From CAZKRL01 sp964555295 (GTDB lineage: Bacteria; Bacteroidota; Bacteroidia; Flavobacteriales_D; Sanyastnellaceae): a stretch of DNA of 61,696 nucleotides. The first letter of the stretch is position 1; each line of letters opens with the position of its first letter. Positions 44,891 to 52,521 of this stretch are shown one piece after another. The notes below the pieces were generated by a model. It had not been told where the DNA came from, made no database searches, and saw nothing but the letters and a program-made list of their open reading frames with translations. Position numbers and translations under genes: made by a program. The stretch is taken from assembly GCA_964555295.1 (NCBI GenBank), contig CAZKRL010000013.1, positions 1-61,696 of the forward strand, written 5' to 3'.

Positions 44891-46798
44891 ATGAACAAAG
44901 TAATAGGAATCGACCTCGGCACCACCAACAGCTGCGTCTCCGTGATGGAAGGAAATGAGCCCGTTGTAATTGCAAACAGTGAGGGCAAAAGAACCACTCC
45001 ATCTATCGTGGCCTTTGTGGAAGGCGGTGAACGCAAAATCGGCGATCCGGCAAAACGACAGGCCATTACCAATCCCAGAAAAACCATTTACTCTATCAAA
45101 AGATTCATGGGTAATACCTATGATGAATGTGCCCGGGAAGTATCCAGGGTTCCCTACGAAATCGTAAAAGGCGATGGCAATACACCCCGGGTGAAAATTG
45201 ACGATCGCAATTATACTCCGCAGGAAATTTCGGCCATGGTCCTTCAGAAAATGAAGAAAACTGCCGAAGATTACCTGGGACATGAAGTAACTGAAGCGGT
45301 TATCACAGTTCCGGCGTATTTTAATGACAGTCAACGCCAGGCCACGAAAGAAGCCGGCGAAATCGCTGGACTCAAAGTAAAAAGAATCATCAACGAACCT
45401 ACCGCAGCGGCGCTGGCCTATGGTCTCGATAAGAAATCGCAGGACATGAAAATCGTTGTGTTCGATTGTGGCGGAGGTACGCACGATGTATCAGTGCTAG
45501 AATTGGGCGATGGTGTTTTCGAGGTATTGTCGACCGATGGCGATACACACCTTGGAGGTGATGACTTCGACCAAGTGATTATCGACTGGTTGGTACAAGA
45601 ATTCAAGAATGAAAACGGCAATCAGTTTGATCTAACGAAGGATCCAATGGCACTGCAACGACTGAAGGAAGCTGCCGAGAAGGCAAAGATTGAGCTCAGC
45701 TCAGGAAGCAGCACTGAAATCAATCTACCGTATATCATGCCCGTTGATGGCATACCCAAACACATGGTGAAGAATTTCACGCGTGCCAAATTCGAGCAAC
45801 TCGCAGATAGTCTCATCCAACGAACTATTGCCCCTTGTGAAAGTGCTTTGAAAAAGGCAGGTTTGAGCGTGAAGGATATTCAGGAAGTGATTTTAGTAGG
45901 AGGATCTACTCGCATACCTGCCATTCAGGAAGCAGTAAAGAAATTCTTCGGCAAAGAGCCATCGAAAGGAGTGAATCCAGATGAAGTAGTAGCCGTGGGT
46001 GCTGCCATTCAAGGCGGGGTTCTCACAGGCGAGGTGAAGGATGTATTGTTGCTCGATGTTACTCCCCTTTCACTTGGTATCGAAACCATGGGTGGAGTCA
46101 TGACGAAACTTATTGAGTCTAACACCACAATCCCTACAAAGAAGAGTGAAGTTTTCTCTACCGCAAGCGACAACCAACCGAGCGTTGAGATCCATGTTCT
46201 TCAAGGAGAGCGCTCAATGGCAAAGGACAATCGCACCATCGGACGTTTCCACCTCGATGGAATTGCGCCCGCGCCGCGAGGTATACCTCAAGTTGAAGTG
46301 ACTTTCGATATCGACGCGAATGGAATCATTTCGGTTAGCGCAAAAGACAAGGCCACAGGAAAAGAACAGAACATTCGAATTCAAGCGTCATCAGGTTTAA
46401 GCAAAGAGGAAATTGAAAAGATGAAGCGCGAAGCTGAGATGAACGCCGATGCCGACAAGAGAGCAAAGGAGGAGGTAGACACCATCAATCAGGCAGACAC
46501 CCTCATTTTCCAGACAGAAAAACAATTGAAGGAATTCGGTGATAAGCTGCCCGCTGATAAAAAAGGTCCTATTGAAGACGCTCTTGCTGAACTCAAAAAG
46601 GCCCATGCAGGTAAAAACATTGAGGAATGCAAAGCAGCCATTGAAAATTTGAACAACGTATTTTCCGCCGCTGCCTCGGAGATGTATGCCAATTCGGGAG
46701 GACAATCCGGTGCTTCTGATGCCTCAAACGGCGGTAAATCCAGTGATTCAGAGGTTACCGACGTAGACTTTGAAGAGGTTAAGGACGAAAAGAAATAA
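44891..46798 (+). CDS. dnaK: Chaperone DnaK (Hsp70)
   Basis: 635 residues. ATPase motifs: IGIDLGTTNSCV at residues 4-15, the GGGTHDVSVLELGDG phosphate-2 loop (usually GGGTFDVS), and VILVGGSTRIPAIQ. Substrate-binding domain with LLLDVTPLSLGIETMGG; acidic tail ending EVTDVDFEEVKDEKK. Folds nascent and damaged proteins with DnaJ and GrpE, neither of which is in this window. Upstream there is no CIRCE element. Single gene with a strong terminator after it. Confidence 0.98.
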   Translation: MNKVIGIDLGTTNSCVSVMEGNEPVVIANSEGKRTTPSIVAFVEGGERKIGDPAKRQAITNPRKTIYSIKRFMGNTYDECAREVSRVPYEIVKGDGNTPRVKIDDRNYTPQEISAMVLQKMKKTAEDYLGHEVTEAVITVPAYFNDSQRQATKEAGEIAGLKVKRIINEPTAAALAYGLDKKSQDMKIVVFDCGGGTHDVSVLELGDGVFEVLSTDGDTHLGGDDFDQVIIDWLVQEFKNENGNQFDLTKDPMALQRLKEAAEKAKIELSSGSSTEINLPYIMPVDGIPKHMVKNFTRAKFEQLADSLIQRTIAPCESALKKAGLSVKDIQEVILVGGSTRIPAIQEAVKKFFGKEPSKGVNPDEVVAVGAAIQGGVLTGEVKDVLLLDVTPLSLGIETMGGVMTKLIESNTTIPTKKSEVFSTASDNQPSVEIHVLQGERSMAKDNRTIGRFHLDGIAPAPRGIPQVEVTFDIDANGIISVSAKDKATGKEQNIRIQASSGLSKEEIEKMKREAEMNADADKRAKEEVDTINQADTLIFQTEKQLKEFGDKLPADKKGPIEDALAELKKAHAGKNIEECKAAIENLNNVFSAAASEMYANSGGQSGASDASNGGKSSDSEVTDVDFEEVKDEKK

Positions 46799-46818
46799 AT
46801 TCATTATCACAGTTGAAA

Positions 46819-46846
46819 GGGCTGCCTCGGCGGCCCTTTTTTTTTT
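46819..46846 (+). terminator. Intrinsic terminator of dnaK
   Basis: GGGCTGC (46819-46825) pairs with GCGGCCC (46830-46836) around CTCG with one wobble pair, then T10 at 46837-46846. It lies 20 bp after the dnaK stop. Confidence 0.9.
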
Positions 46847-46874
46847 ATCGTCCAATGCACAGATACTTTTGCAT

Positions 46875-47483
46875 TCAATCCACCCCCAAGTATTTATGCG
46901 TCTGCAATGAAATTCGCCAACGCGGATGGTTTTTTACAAAGTCAAAAATCAAGGGCTGCATTTCGTCGCGCTTGCTCCACTCAGGTTGCATATACAACAA
47001 ACAATGCTCACTCACTTGTGCTGCATGTTTTGCCGACCATTCCAAATCACTTCGGTGATAAGCCACGGTCTTGAGCTCATTCGCAAGAAGATGAATTCCT
47101 GCTAACGGCTCTTTGAATTTCTTGGGTGAAAATGTGATCCAGTCCCAATGGCCCGATATAGGATGTGTACCCGAGGTTTCCAGATGCGTCCTGATCCCCG
47201 CATCTCGCAACGCGGTGGTAATGGGTTCAAGGTGGTACATCAAGGGCTCGCCACCGGTAATGATACAGATGGGAGCCCCGCTCGCCTTGACCATGTCAGT
47301 AAGCTCCTCTACCGATCGCTTGGCATGTGCCTCTGCATCCCAACTCTCTTTCACATCACACCAGACACAACCCACATCACATCCACCCAGTCGAATGAAA
47401 AATGCCGGCGCCCCGGTAAAAAATCCTTCCCCTTGAACAGAGTAGAAGGTCTCCATGACGGGTAATGCAATATTAGAAATCAT
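46875..47483 (-). CDS. queE: 7-carboxy-7-deazaguanine synthase QueE
   Basis: 202 residues, radical-SAM. The cluster motif is C35-x3-C39-x2-C42 within GGCDVGCVWCD; METFYSVQGEGFFTGAP at the start and ITGGEPLMYHLEP later are QueE blocks. It makes the 7-deazaguanine core for queuosine (or deazapurine DNA). Alternative start ATG at 47456 (METFYSV). Convergent with dnaK across its terminator. Other queuosine genes are not in the window. It borders the accessory island on its right. Confidence 0.93.
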   Translation of the reverse strand: MISNIALPVMETFYSVQGEGFFTGAPAFFIRLGGCDVGCVWCDVKESWDAEAHAKRSVEELTDMVKASGAPICIITGGEPLMYHLEPITTALRDAGIRTHLETSGTHPISGHWDWITFSPKKFKEPLAGIHLLANELKTVAYHRSDLEWSAKHAAQVSEHCLLYMQPEWSKRDEMQPLIFDFVKNHPRWRISLQTHKYLGVD

Positions 47484-47546
47484 AGCGCAAGTTAAACTCT
47501 TTGAAAGTTTGCTTTATACTGAGCACTCCAGTTTATCGCCTAGAAA

Positions 47547-48647
47547 CTAATCTAAAGAAGATTTGAATTGTTTTTCTATTTCCTTAAGGAGTTGATCTTT
47601 TCTGCGTTGAAAGTAGCCTTTGGTGATAAAATAAAATTTACTATCGTCGACTTGCTGTAACTTTTCTAATGCCTTCTTTTTATTGCCCTCAAAGAAATCG
47701 GCCCAGGCACTGAATAAATGAAAATGATCGTAATACCCCTTCCATTCGAATTCCTTTACTTTCGCGTATTTATTTTGGGCTTCATTTAAGACCTCCCTCA
47801 ATAAGGCTAAATTATCCGAATCGATGAGAGCGTCAGCAACGAAATAATGAAATCCTGGAAATAAACCAAATACAATTTTACGATTGGGTTTTTCGATTTT
47901 CAGCTGACGGTTGATACACTCAAATAACTCTTCCTTTCTTTCAGGCGCGAATCGAAGTAGAATATTATAAAAACGTCCTTTGACAAATGGATGCATTTCG
48001 GTTTCGAATCCGTAGTAGCGCCAAAGATTCTCGAGATACTTTTCAAATTCTTCCTTCCTCTGTCTCTCATTTGCAGCTAGAACCAGCAAACAAGTTGAGA
48101 AAACAATGTCATTTACTGATTGGCTGTATTGTAAATATTTTTCATAACCTTTATATTGAAACTTGGCTAGTATATCGTAGTCTGGAAAAAGCTCATAATA
48201 GAATTTTCGGCCGTTCTCATTTTTAGCCATTTGATCGGATATGGACAGAAATAAAGCCTCATTATTACGAAGCTCAATAGCAATTCTTCTGTACATGATA
48301 TGAGTCGTGGGGTCCAGAATATCTATTCTCTCAAAATGCAGTGGAGAAAAGAATTGCAGAATGAAATCATGAAAATTCCCACTTGTACTGATTTGTTTCT
48401 CTTTTTTTGCAATAAATTCTTGAAAGGTTCTAATTGTGAAAGTGCTAGGATTGAATTTAGAAAATTCAATGTTGAAAAATCTTCTTATTGTGCTGGGACT
48501 AATACTCTTGTTAGTTAGACATTCTATTTCGGAAGACAATAATTTACAGTCGAACTGACAACATACTTGGAAACCAATTAATTTTTCCAGACGATTTCGT
48601 AGCTCATTCTTTTCTAATTCCTGCAAAGGGTTAGGACGACGTGGCAC
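47547..48647 (-). CDS. Helix-turn-helix regulator with long helical C-terminus
   Basis: 366 residues, GTG start at 48647. The first 70 residues form a helical DNA-binding-like unit: NELRNRLEKLIG then CKLLSSEIECLTNKSISPSTIRRFF, a layout I recall from unnamed Bacteroidota regulators that carry TPR-like tails. The remaining 290 residues are helical (repeated units such as RKEEFEKYLENLWRYYGFE and NKKKALEKLQQVDDSKFYF) and may sense a partner or ligand. It reads leftward, divergent from the small-protein operon, which suggests it controls that operon. AT-rich compared with queE. No phage or plasmid maintenance genes accompany it. Confidence 0.62.
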   Translation of the reverse strand: MPRRPNPLQELEKNELRNRLEKLIGFQVCCQFDCKLLSSEIECLTNKSISPSTIRRFFNIEFSKFNPSTFTIRTFQEFIAKKEKQISTSGNFHDFILQFFSPLHFERIDILDPTTHIMYRRIAIELRNNEALFLSISDQMAKNENGRKFYYELFPDYDILAKFQYKGYEKYLQYSQSVNDIVFSTCLLVLAANERQRKEEFEKYLENLWRYYGFETEMHPFVKGRFYNILLRFAPERKEELFECINRQLKIEKPNRKIVFGLFPGFHYFVADALIDSDNLALLREVLNEAQNKYAKVKEFEWKGYYDHFHLFSAWADFFEGNKKKALEKLQQVDDSKFYFITKGYFQRRKDQLLKEIEKQFKSSLD

Positions 48648-48718
48648 TTAAGGGTGTTAAATGAGATTGTTCTGTGCAAAAGTGTAGGACAAGTTCAAAG
48701 ATTTGCATCGACATCAAT

Positions 48719-48767
48719 TAATGGTATATAATGGTACATGTAGAGAACATATCTGAAAATATTTTTG
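48719..48767 (+). promoter_or_regulatory. Putative operator and -7 box of the island operon
   Basis: TAATGGTA occurs exactly at 48719-48726 and 48729-48736, 10 bp apart, i.e. on the same face of the helix. The palindrome TACATGTA overlaps the second copy (48735-48742). A perfect TAnnTTTG box (TATTTTTG) lies at 48760-48767, 15 nt before the ATG at 48783. The repeats therefore sit at about -50 to -30 from the expected start of transcription. They may bind the divergent regulator. No -33 TTG is seen. Confidence 0.45.
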
Positions 48768-48782
48768 TACAAATTAATTAAT

Positions 48783-48926
48783 ATGTCATTAAAAAAGGCA
48801 CGCGCAGCCGCCGCAAAAACCAAAGATGGAAAAGTTGATCTAAGAACCAAGGAGGGTAAGGAGGTTGCCCGATTGAGAGAAGAGAGGAACGCTAAACGAG
48901 CTGCAAGGAAAGCGGCAAAGAAGTAA
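48783..48926 (+). CDS. 47-residue basic protein
   Basis: Begins ATG at 48783 and ends TAA at 48924-48926. The protein is made almost wholly of Lys, Arg, Ala and Glu (opening MSLKKARAAAAKTKDGK, ending RNAKRAARKAAKK), so it is probably one or two long helices that bind nucleic acid or a partner. It is the first gene of a rightward operon; the next ATG follows its stop after 3 bp. The clean frame, a consensus -7 box upstream and the tight spacing make it a real gene. Family not known. Confidence 0.7.
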   Translation: MSLKKARAAAAKTKDGKVDLRTKEGKEVARLREERNAKRAARKAAKK

Positions 48927-48929
48927 TAA

Positions 48930-49655
48930 ATGCACACTCTCGTCATAGGTACTTCTAAATCGAAAAATGAAGATGTCTATTACATAGAAGCGAAGGATAA
49001 ATTTTGGAAGTCCTTGTATTTATCTGGTTTTACGGAACGGCAATTACAGCCGCACGAATACCGAGAACTCATTCATAAAGGCGTTGGCTTCGCAGAGCTA
49101 GCTTTTAATCATCAATTTACAGGTAAAGACAAATTAGATATCCCATATTCTCAAGATACTCAACTTGAAAATGATTTGACGATTGTTATGGATGGAATTC
49201 CTGATTTATTCAATTTTATCCGTAACTCTGGGGTTAGAAATCTCGTTTTTAATGGCAAAACTGCACTTTCTTGTTTCCTAGAATTTTATTCAACCGGGGT
49301 GATTCTAAGTTTAAACTCATCATTTATCAGAGATAAAAATCTATCTTACGGAAAGTGTCTTCAATGGGAGGGACTAGATGTTTTTTTAATGCCAAACCTG
49401 TCTGCTTCAGCCGGTAATGAGTGGAAAAATCACAGTGGCCTTGAAACATGGACAAACCTATGGAAACAGTTGAAATCAAAGCACCAATCTGGAACTGATT
49501 TCAATGAATATGTTAAGCTTCAAAACCATGGAAAAATTAAGACGCTTTTGTTGACTCCAAAACAAAAAGTGGTTTTGGGCTTATCACTTTTCCTTATCTC
49601 TATAACCTGTATAATGATTTATCTTCTAGCAACCAAAAATGTAATAACTAAATAA
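48930..49655 (+). CDS. UDG-superfamily-like protein with C-terminal membrane anchor
   Basis: 241 residues. LVIGTSKS (residues 4-11) matches the motif-1 position of Mug/TDG and deoxyinosine-glycosylase-like enzymes. DKFWKSLYLSGFT and ERQLQPHEYRELIHKG match their FWK-L-GFT-R-L-P-E-L pattern, and VRNLVFNGKTALSCFLEFY the conserved FNG-A block. FLMPNLSAS stands at motif 3, where PS-S-P is usual. The key catalytic motif residues are thus changed. After about residue 210 follow a hydrophobic helix (KVVLGLSLFLISITCIMIY) and a short tail, so the enzyme-like part would face the cytoplasm on a membrane. A membrane-bound glycosylase-like protein is unusual. Second gene of the island operon. Confidence 0.6.
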   Translation: MHTLVIGTSKSKNEDVYYIEAKDKFWKSLYLSGFTERQLQPHEYRELIHKGVGFAELAFNHQFTGKDKLDIPYSQDTQLENDLTIVMDGIPDLFNFIRNSGVRNLVFNGKTALSCFLEFYSTGVILSLNSSFIRDKNLSYGKCLQWEGLDVFLMPNLSASAGNEWKNHSGLETWTNLWKQLKSKHQSGTDFNEYVKLQNHGKIKTLLLTPKQKVVLGLSLFLISITCIMIYLLATKNVITK

Positions 49656-49659
49656 TATT

Positions 49660-50043
49660 ATGGCAAGAGAACTCTCTATGAATGGTAATACCAAGCTAAA
49701 AACTATTAAGCAAGAATTTAATGATAGGTTTCCCTATATTCGTCTGAGTATTTACGATCAAAGCGAAAGGTCAAATCCAACTAAAACCCCACTCAATGGT
49801 GAAAAAACCATTTCTGAAGTGAGAACGATAAAGTCTTCAGAACCTGCGATCATTCGTGGGGGACAAAAAGTTAAAAACCTTGAGAAGATGGTGGATCAGA
49901 TTTTTGGTCTCTATTGTCAAGTCGCATACACTGATAAGGATAATAATAGAGCATATACAACGGGTAGTCATGATGAGATGTCACTTAGGGAACTGAATGC
50001 ATTAGGTGAACAATTAGGATGGAAAAAAGGAATTTGGGAATAG
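49660..50043 (+). CDS. Two-repeat small protein, family unknown
   Basis: 127 residues made of two similar halves. The first runs from KLKTIKQEFNDRFPYIRLSIYD (about 12-33) and the second from KVKNLEKMVDQIFGLYCQVAY (about 70-90). Each shows K-x-K-x-(I/L)-x(5-8)-F-x-x-x-x-x-(I/V)-x-Y, which suggests duplicate alpha/beta units. I have the impression of similar unnamed proteins in other bacteria but cannot place them. Four bp after the glycosylase-like gene, so co-translated. Soluble, no known catalytic motif. Confidence 0.65.
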   Translation: MARELSMNGNTKLKTIKQEFNDRFPYIRLSIYDQSERSNPTKTPLNGEKTISEVRTIKSSEPAIIRGGQKVKNLEKMVDQIFGLYCQVAYTDKDNNRAYTTGSHDEMSLRELNALGEQLGWKKGIWE

Positions 50044-50046
50044 ACT

Positions 50047-50340
50047 ATGGCAAAGAACCCACGAATTCAATCATTAAAAAGTGAAATCGCCAGTATCAGG
50101 AAATCTATTGAAACTCGAAAAAAATCGATTCAATCGATTAAGGGAGACAAGACGAAAATTGTTGAGCGATTCAAAGGACAAATTGCTCGGGCAGATAAGA
50201 GTGATAAGGCAAAGTTGCGCGATCGGAAAAAAGGCGAAATAGAGAATTTAAACAAGCAAATTGAGGCACTCAAGCGTGTAATCGAAGATTTCAGAAAACG
50301 AATTGACAGAAATCAGGAGGAAATACGCAGATGCAAGTAA
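50047..50340 (+). CDS. Basic coiled-coil protein
   Basis: 97 residues, nearly all helical: heptads of Ile/Leu with Lys and Arg outside (SEIASIRKSIETRKKSI, GEIENLNKQIEALKRVIED). Rich in Lys and Arg with almost no aromatic residues; likely a long antiparallel coiled coil, possibly binding nucleic acid or the membrane-anchored partner. Starts 3 bp after the previous stop. Its last 10 bp overlap the next small gene, whose ATG at 50331 is preceded by AGGAGG. Family unknown. Confidence 0.68.
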   Translation: MAKNPRIQSLKSEIASIRKSIETRKKSIQSIKGDKTKIVERFKGQIARADKSDKAKLRDRKKGEIENLNKQIEALKRVIEDFRKRIDRNQEEIRRCK

Positions 50341-50453
50341 AGGATTTACTTTTTCCGATTGCATGTGGTTTGCTTGGGGGATTGACAAGTATGTTTTCCG
50401 ATTTTTATTCATTGCACGACGCGATAAATATGTCAACAGTGGCTTCGCTCTAA
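50331..50453 (+). CDS. Small hydrophobic protein (alternative frame possible)
   Basis: A 40-residue frame from ATG 50331 to TAA at 50451-50453, starting MQVKDLLFPIACGLLGGLTS: one hydrophobic segment. An AGGAGG stands 9 nt upstream of the ATG, unusual in this phylum. In another frame (50303-50533) the sequence after 50453 reads ITKKAGRFFGGFVIGFSLGSS, also a membrane-like segment, so a frameshift may have split one protein of about 65 residues. I cannot decide between a 40-residue gene, a frameshifted gene and a chance frame. Last gene of the island operon. Confidence 0.4.
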   Translation: MQVKDLLFPIACGLLGGLTSMFSDFYSLHDAINMSTVASL

Positions 50454-50559
50454 TTACCAAGAAGGCGGGTAGGTTTTTTGGTGGTTTTGTAATTGGGTTC
50501 TCACTTGGTTCTAGCCTAACAACTCGAAAATGATTTTTTGGATATTCTTGAAAGCAAGG

Positions 50560-51102
50560 TTATTCGATATCATTTTTCCCTGATTCCCCAACAAACCAAT
50601 CTTTCTTCACCTTAAACAATACATTGAATGTGGTGAGCGAACCATAAATGCGTGTGATGTATTGCTGCATTTCAACCTTCTCTGCATCGCTGAGCTTCGC
50701 GTGCGCGTTGACCTTTTGCTCAAGCACCCGCAGGCGATCCCGCAACATAACAATCTTGTGAAAGAAGCTCTCAATCGGAATTTCTTTCGGCTTAAGGGAC
50801 GTGTCTTTGGGTTGAAGTATGAGCTGACCACCCGTCCATCGATCGCCTAAATCAACATGCTCAGTGACATCGTAGTACATATCGAAAACATTCTTGAGCG
50901 CTTCCACAGCGTCTTCTATTGGCACCACCATATTCGCGCCCTTGCCCGCCTCAAGAAGTTGAAAGCCGTCAAAGGCCTTGCCCAATTCCATATCACCATG
51001 CTCTCTAAAATAGATGCGGTAATGAAACTCAGAGATATCGATAACAACGCCTTCGCCATATGCCGGGTGCCGAAGTTTGGAACCCAATGTAAAGTCTGCC
51101 AT
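50560..51102 (-). CDS. Conserved protein with Tudor/SH3-like N-terminus
   Basis: 180 residues from ATG 51102. The first 55 residues (LGSKLRHPAYGEGVVIDIS, then YRIYFREHGDMELGKAFDGFQLLE) look like the Tudor-like fold at the C-terminus of PcrA/UvrD or of CarD-like proteins, a protein-interaction or RNA-polymerase-binding fold. The rest is helical (RDRLRVLEQKVNAHAKLSDAEKVEMQQYI). Unnamed family in this phylum. It starts 2 bp after the rimO stop on the same strand and is thus co-transcribed with it. Confidence 0.7.
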   Translation of the reverse strand: MADFTLGSKLRHPAYGEGVVIDISEFHYRIYFREHGDMELGKAFDGFQLLEAGKGANMVVPIEDAVEALKNVFDMYYDVTEHVDLGDRWTGGQLILQPKDTSLKPKEIPIESFFHKIVMLRDRLRVLEQKVNAHAKLSDAEKVEMQQYITRIYGSLTTFNVLFKVKKDWFVGESGKNDIE

Positions 51103-51103
51103 G

Positions 51104-52417
51104 CTATTTGGTTTTTTGTGCAATTAAATCGTAGTGTCCGGCGTCAATGACTTCTGCCGTGATAAACTGCCCTGTTGACAACGTGCCCGCCGGTTCTTCG
51201 ATGATAACCTCGTTATCCACCTCCGGCGAATCAAACTGTGTACGTCCGTAATACACACCTCCCTCGTACTTGTCAATGAGCACTTTCAAAGTTTGACCCA
51301 CCATTGCCTGGTTGTGCTCAAGTGCGATTTCCGATTGAATGGCCATGATTTCATCGGCACGTTTGCGCTTGGTGGCAGCCGAAACATCATCCTTCATCCC
51401 AAAGGCATGGGTGTTCTCTTCATGTGAGTATGTAAACACGCCCAATCGAGAAAACCTTGTGGTCTTCACCCATTCACACATCTCTAAGAAATCTTGCTTT
51501 GTCTCACCGGGAAATCCCGTAATCAATGTGGTACGAAGAGCAATGTCAGGAACCTTGCTGCGGATGTCTGCAATAAGGGCATCCGTTTTCTCCCGCGTTA
51601 TTCCTCGACGCATAGCGGTGAGCATTCGTGTGGTGGCATGTTGCAGCGGCATGTCCAAGTATTTACAGATATTGCTGCGTTCGTTCATCACATCCAAAAT
51701 CTCCATAGGGAAGCCCGACGGGAAAGCGTATTGCAAGCGTATCCATTCAATGCCCTCTACATCACTGAGACGCCGCAGCAGGTCGGGCAAAGTACGTTTA
51801 CGCGTGATATCCAAACCGTAATAAGTGAGGTCCTGAGCAATCAATATGAGCTCCTTTACCCCTTTAGCAGCAAGCGATTGAGCAGATTTGACCAACTCTT
51901 CCGGAGATGTGCTGGTGTGTTTTCCGCGCATCAATGGGATGGCACAAAACGAACAAGGCCGGTCACAACCTTCCGAAATTTTGAAATAGGCATAATGAGA
52001 TGGTGTGCTCAGCAGCCGTTCTCCCAACAACTCCTTTTTGTAATTGGCCTTGAGTGTTTTTAGCAAACGCGGCAATTCCTTAGTACCGAAATAGGCGTCG
52101 ACCTCGGGAATATCTTGCTCGAGTTCTTCACGATATCGTTCGCTCAGGCAGCCGGTGACGTAGAGCTTATCAATGTTTCCTGACTCCCGCTGTTTCGACC
52201 ATTCAAGAATGGTATTGATGCTTTGTTCTTTGGCCGACTCAATGAAACCGCAGGTGTTGATGATGACCACTGCAGCTTGTTTATCACCCGTTTCAAAACC
52301 CACTTCAAAGTCATTCGCCCTGAGCTGGGCGGCCATCGTTTCACTATCAAAAGTGTTCTTGGCGCACCCAAGTGTTATGATGTTTACGTTATTGCTTCTT
52401 AAAGTTCTTGCTTTCAC
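51104..52417 (-). CDS. rimO: Ribosomal protein S12 methylthiotransferase RimO
   Basis: 437 residues. Three N-terminal cluster cysteines lie in LGCAKNTFDSE, NTCGFIESAKE and VTGCLSERY; the radical-SAM motif CDRPCSFCAIP (C-x3-C-x2-C) and a TRAM domain at the C-terminus (about 375-437) complete it. It methylthiolates the conserved Asp of S12. The start is the ATG at 52417, agreeing with the NIITLGCAKN start of homologues. First gene in a two-gene leftward unit. Confidence 0.97.
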   Translation of the reverse strand: MKARTLRSNNVNIITLGCAKNTFDSETMAAQLRANDFEVGFETGDKQAAVVIINTCGFIESAKEQSINTILEWSKQRESGNIDKLYVTGCLSERYREELEQDIPEVDAYFGTKELPRLLKTLKANYKKELLGERLLSTPSHYAYFKISEGCDRPCSFCAIPLMRGKHTSTSPEELVKSAQSLAAKGVKELILIAQDLTYYGLDITRKRTLPDLLRRLSDVEGIEWIRLQYAFPSGFPMEILDVMNERSNICKYLDMPLQHATTRMLTAMRRGITREKTDALIADIRSKVPDIALRTTLITGFPGETKQDFLEMCEWVKTTRFSRLGVFTYSHEENTHAFGMKDDVSAATKRKRADEIMAIQSEIALEHNQAMVGQTLKVLIDKYEGGVYYGRTQFDSPEVDNEVIIEEPAGTLSTGQFITAEVIDAGHYDLIAQKTK

Positions 52418-52521
52418 TGCGCCAAAAGTCCGATTTTTTGTCTACATTCGCACGGCATTTTTTGAAAATGTACCAAAAGTCCGCAACGACATTTGGTGTT
52501 TTGAAAATCTAAAAAAAGAAT

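Noticed and set aside
44750..45484. Long N-terminal extension of the metal-receptor gene to 45484
   Set aside because: The extra 246 residues are the antisense of dnaK, have no conserved content, and the natural start of the family is at 44746.
47547..50533. Island as an integrated phage or plasmid
   Set aside because: No integrase, transposase, tRNA border or flanking direct repeat could be found.
51494..52063. 189-codon plus-strand frame inside rimO
   Set aside because: Lies wholly antisense to conserved RimO motifs and shows no family features.
52422..52483. Direct repeat CCAAAAGTCCG at 52422 and 52473 between rimO and the SiaB-like gene
   Set aside because: Only 11 bp and two copies; could be a regulatory pair but chance similarity in AT-rich DNA cannot be excluded.
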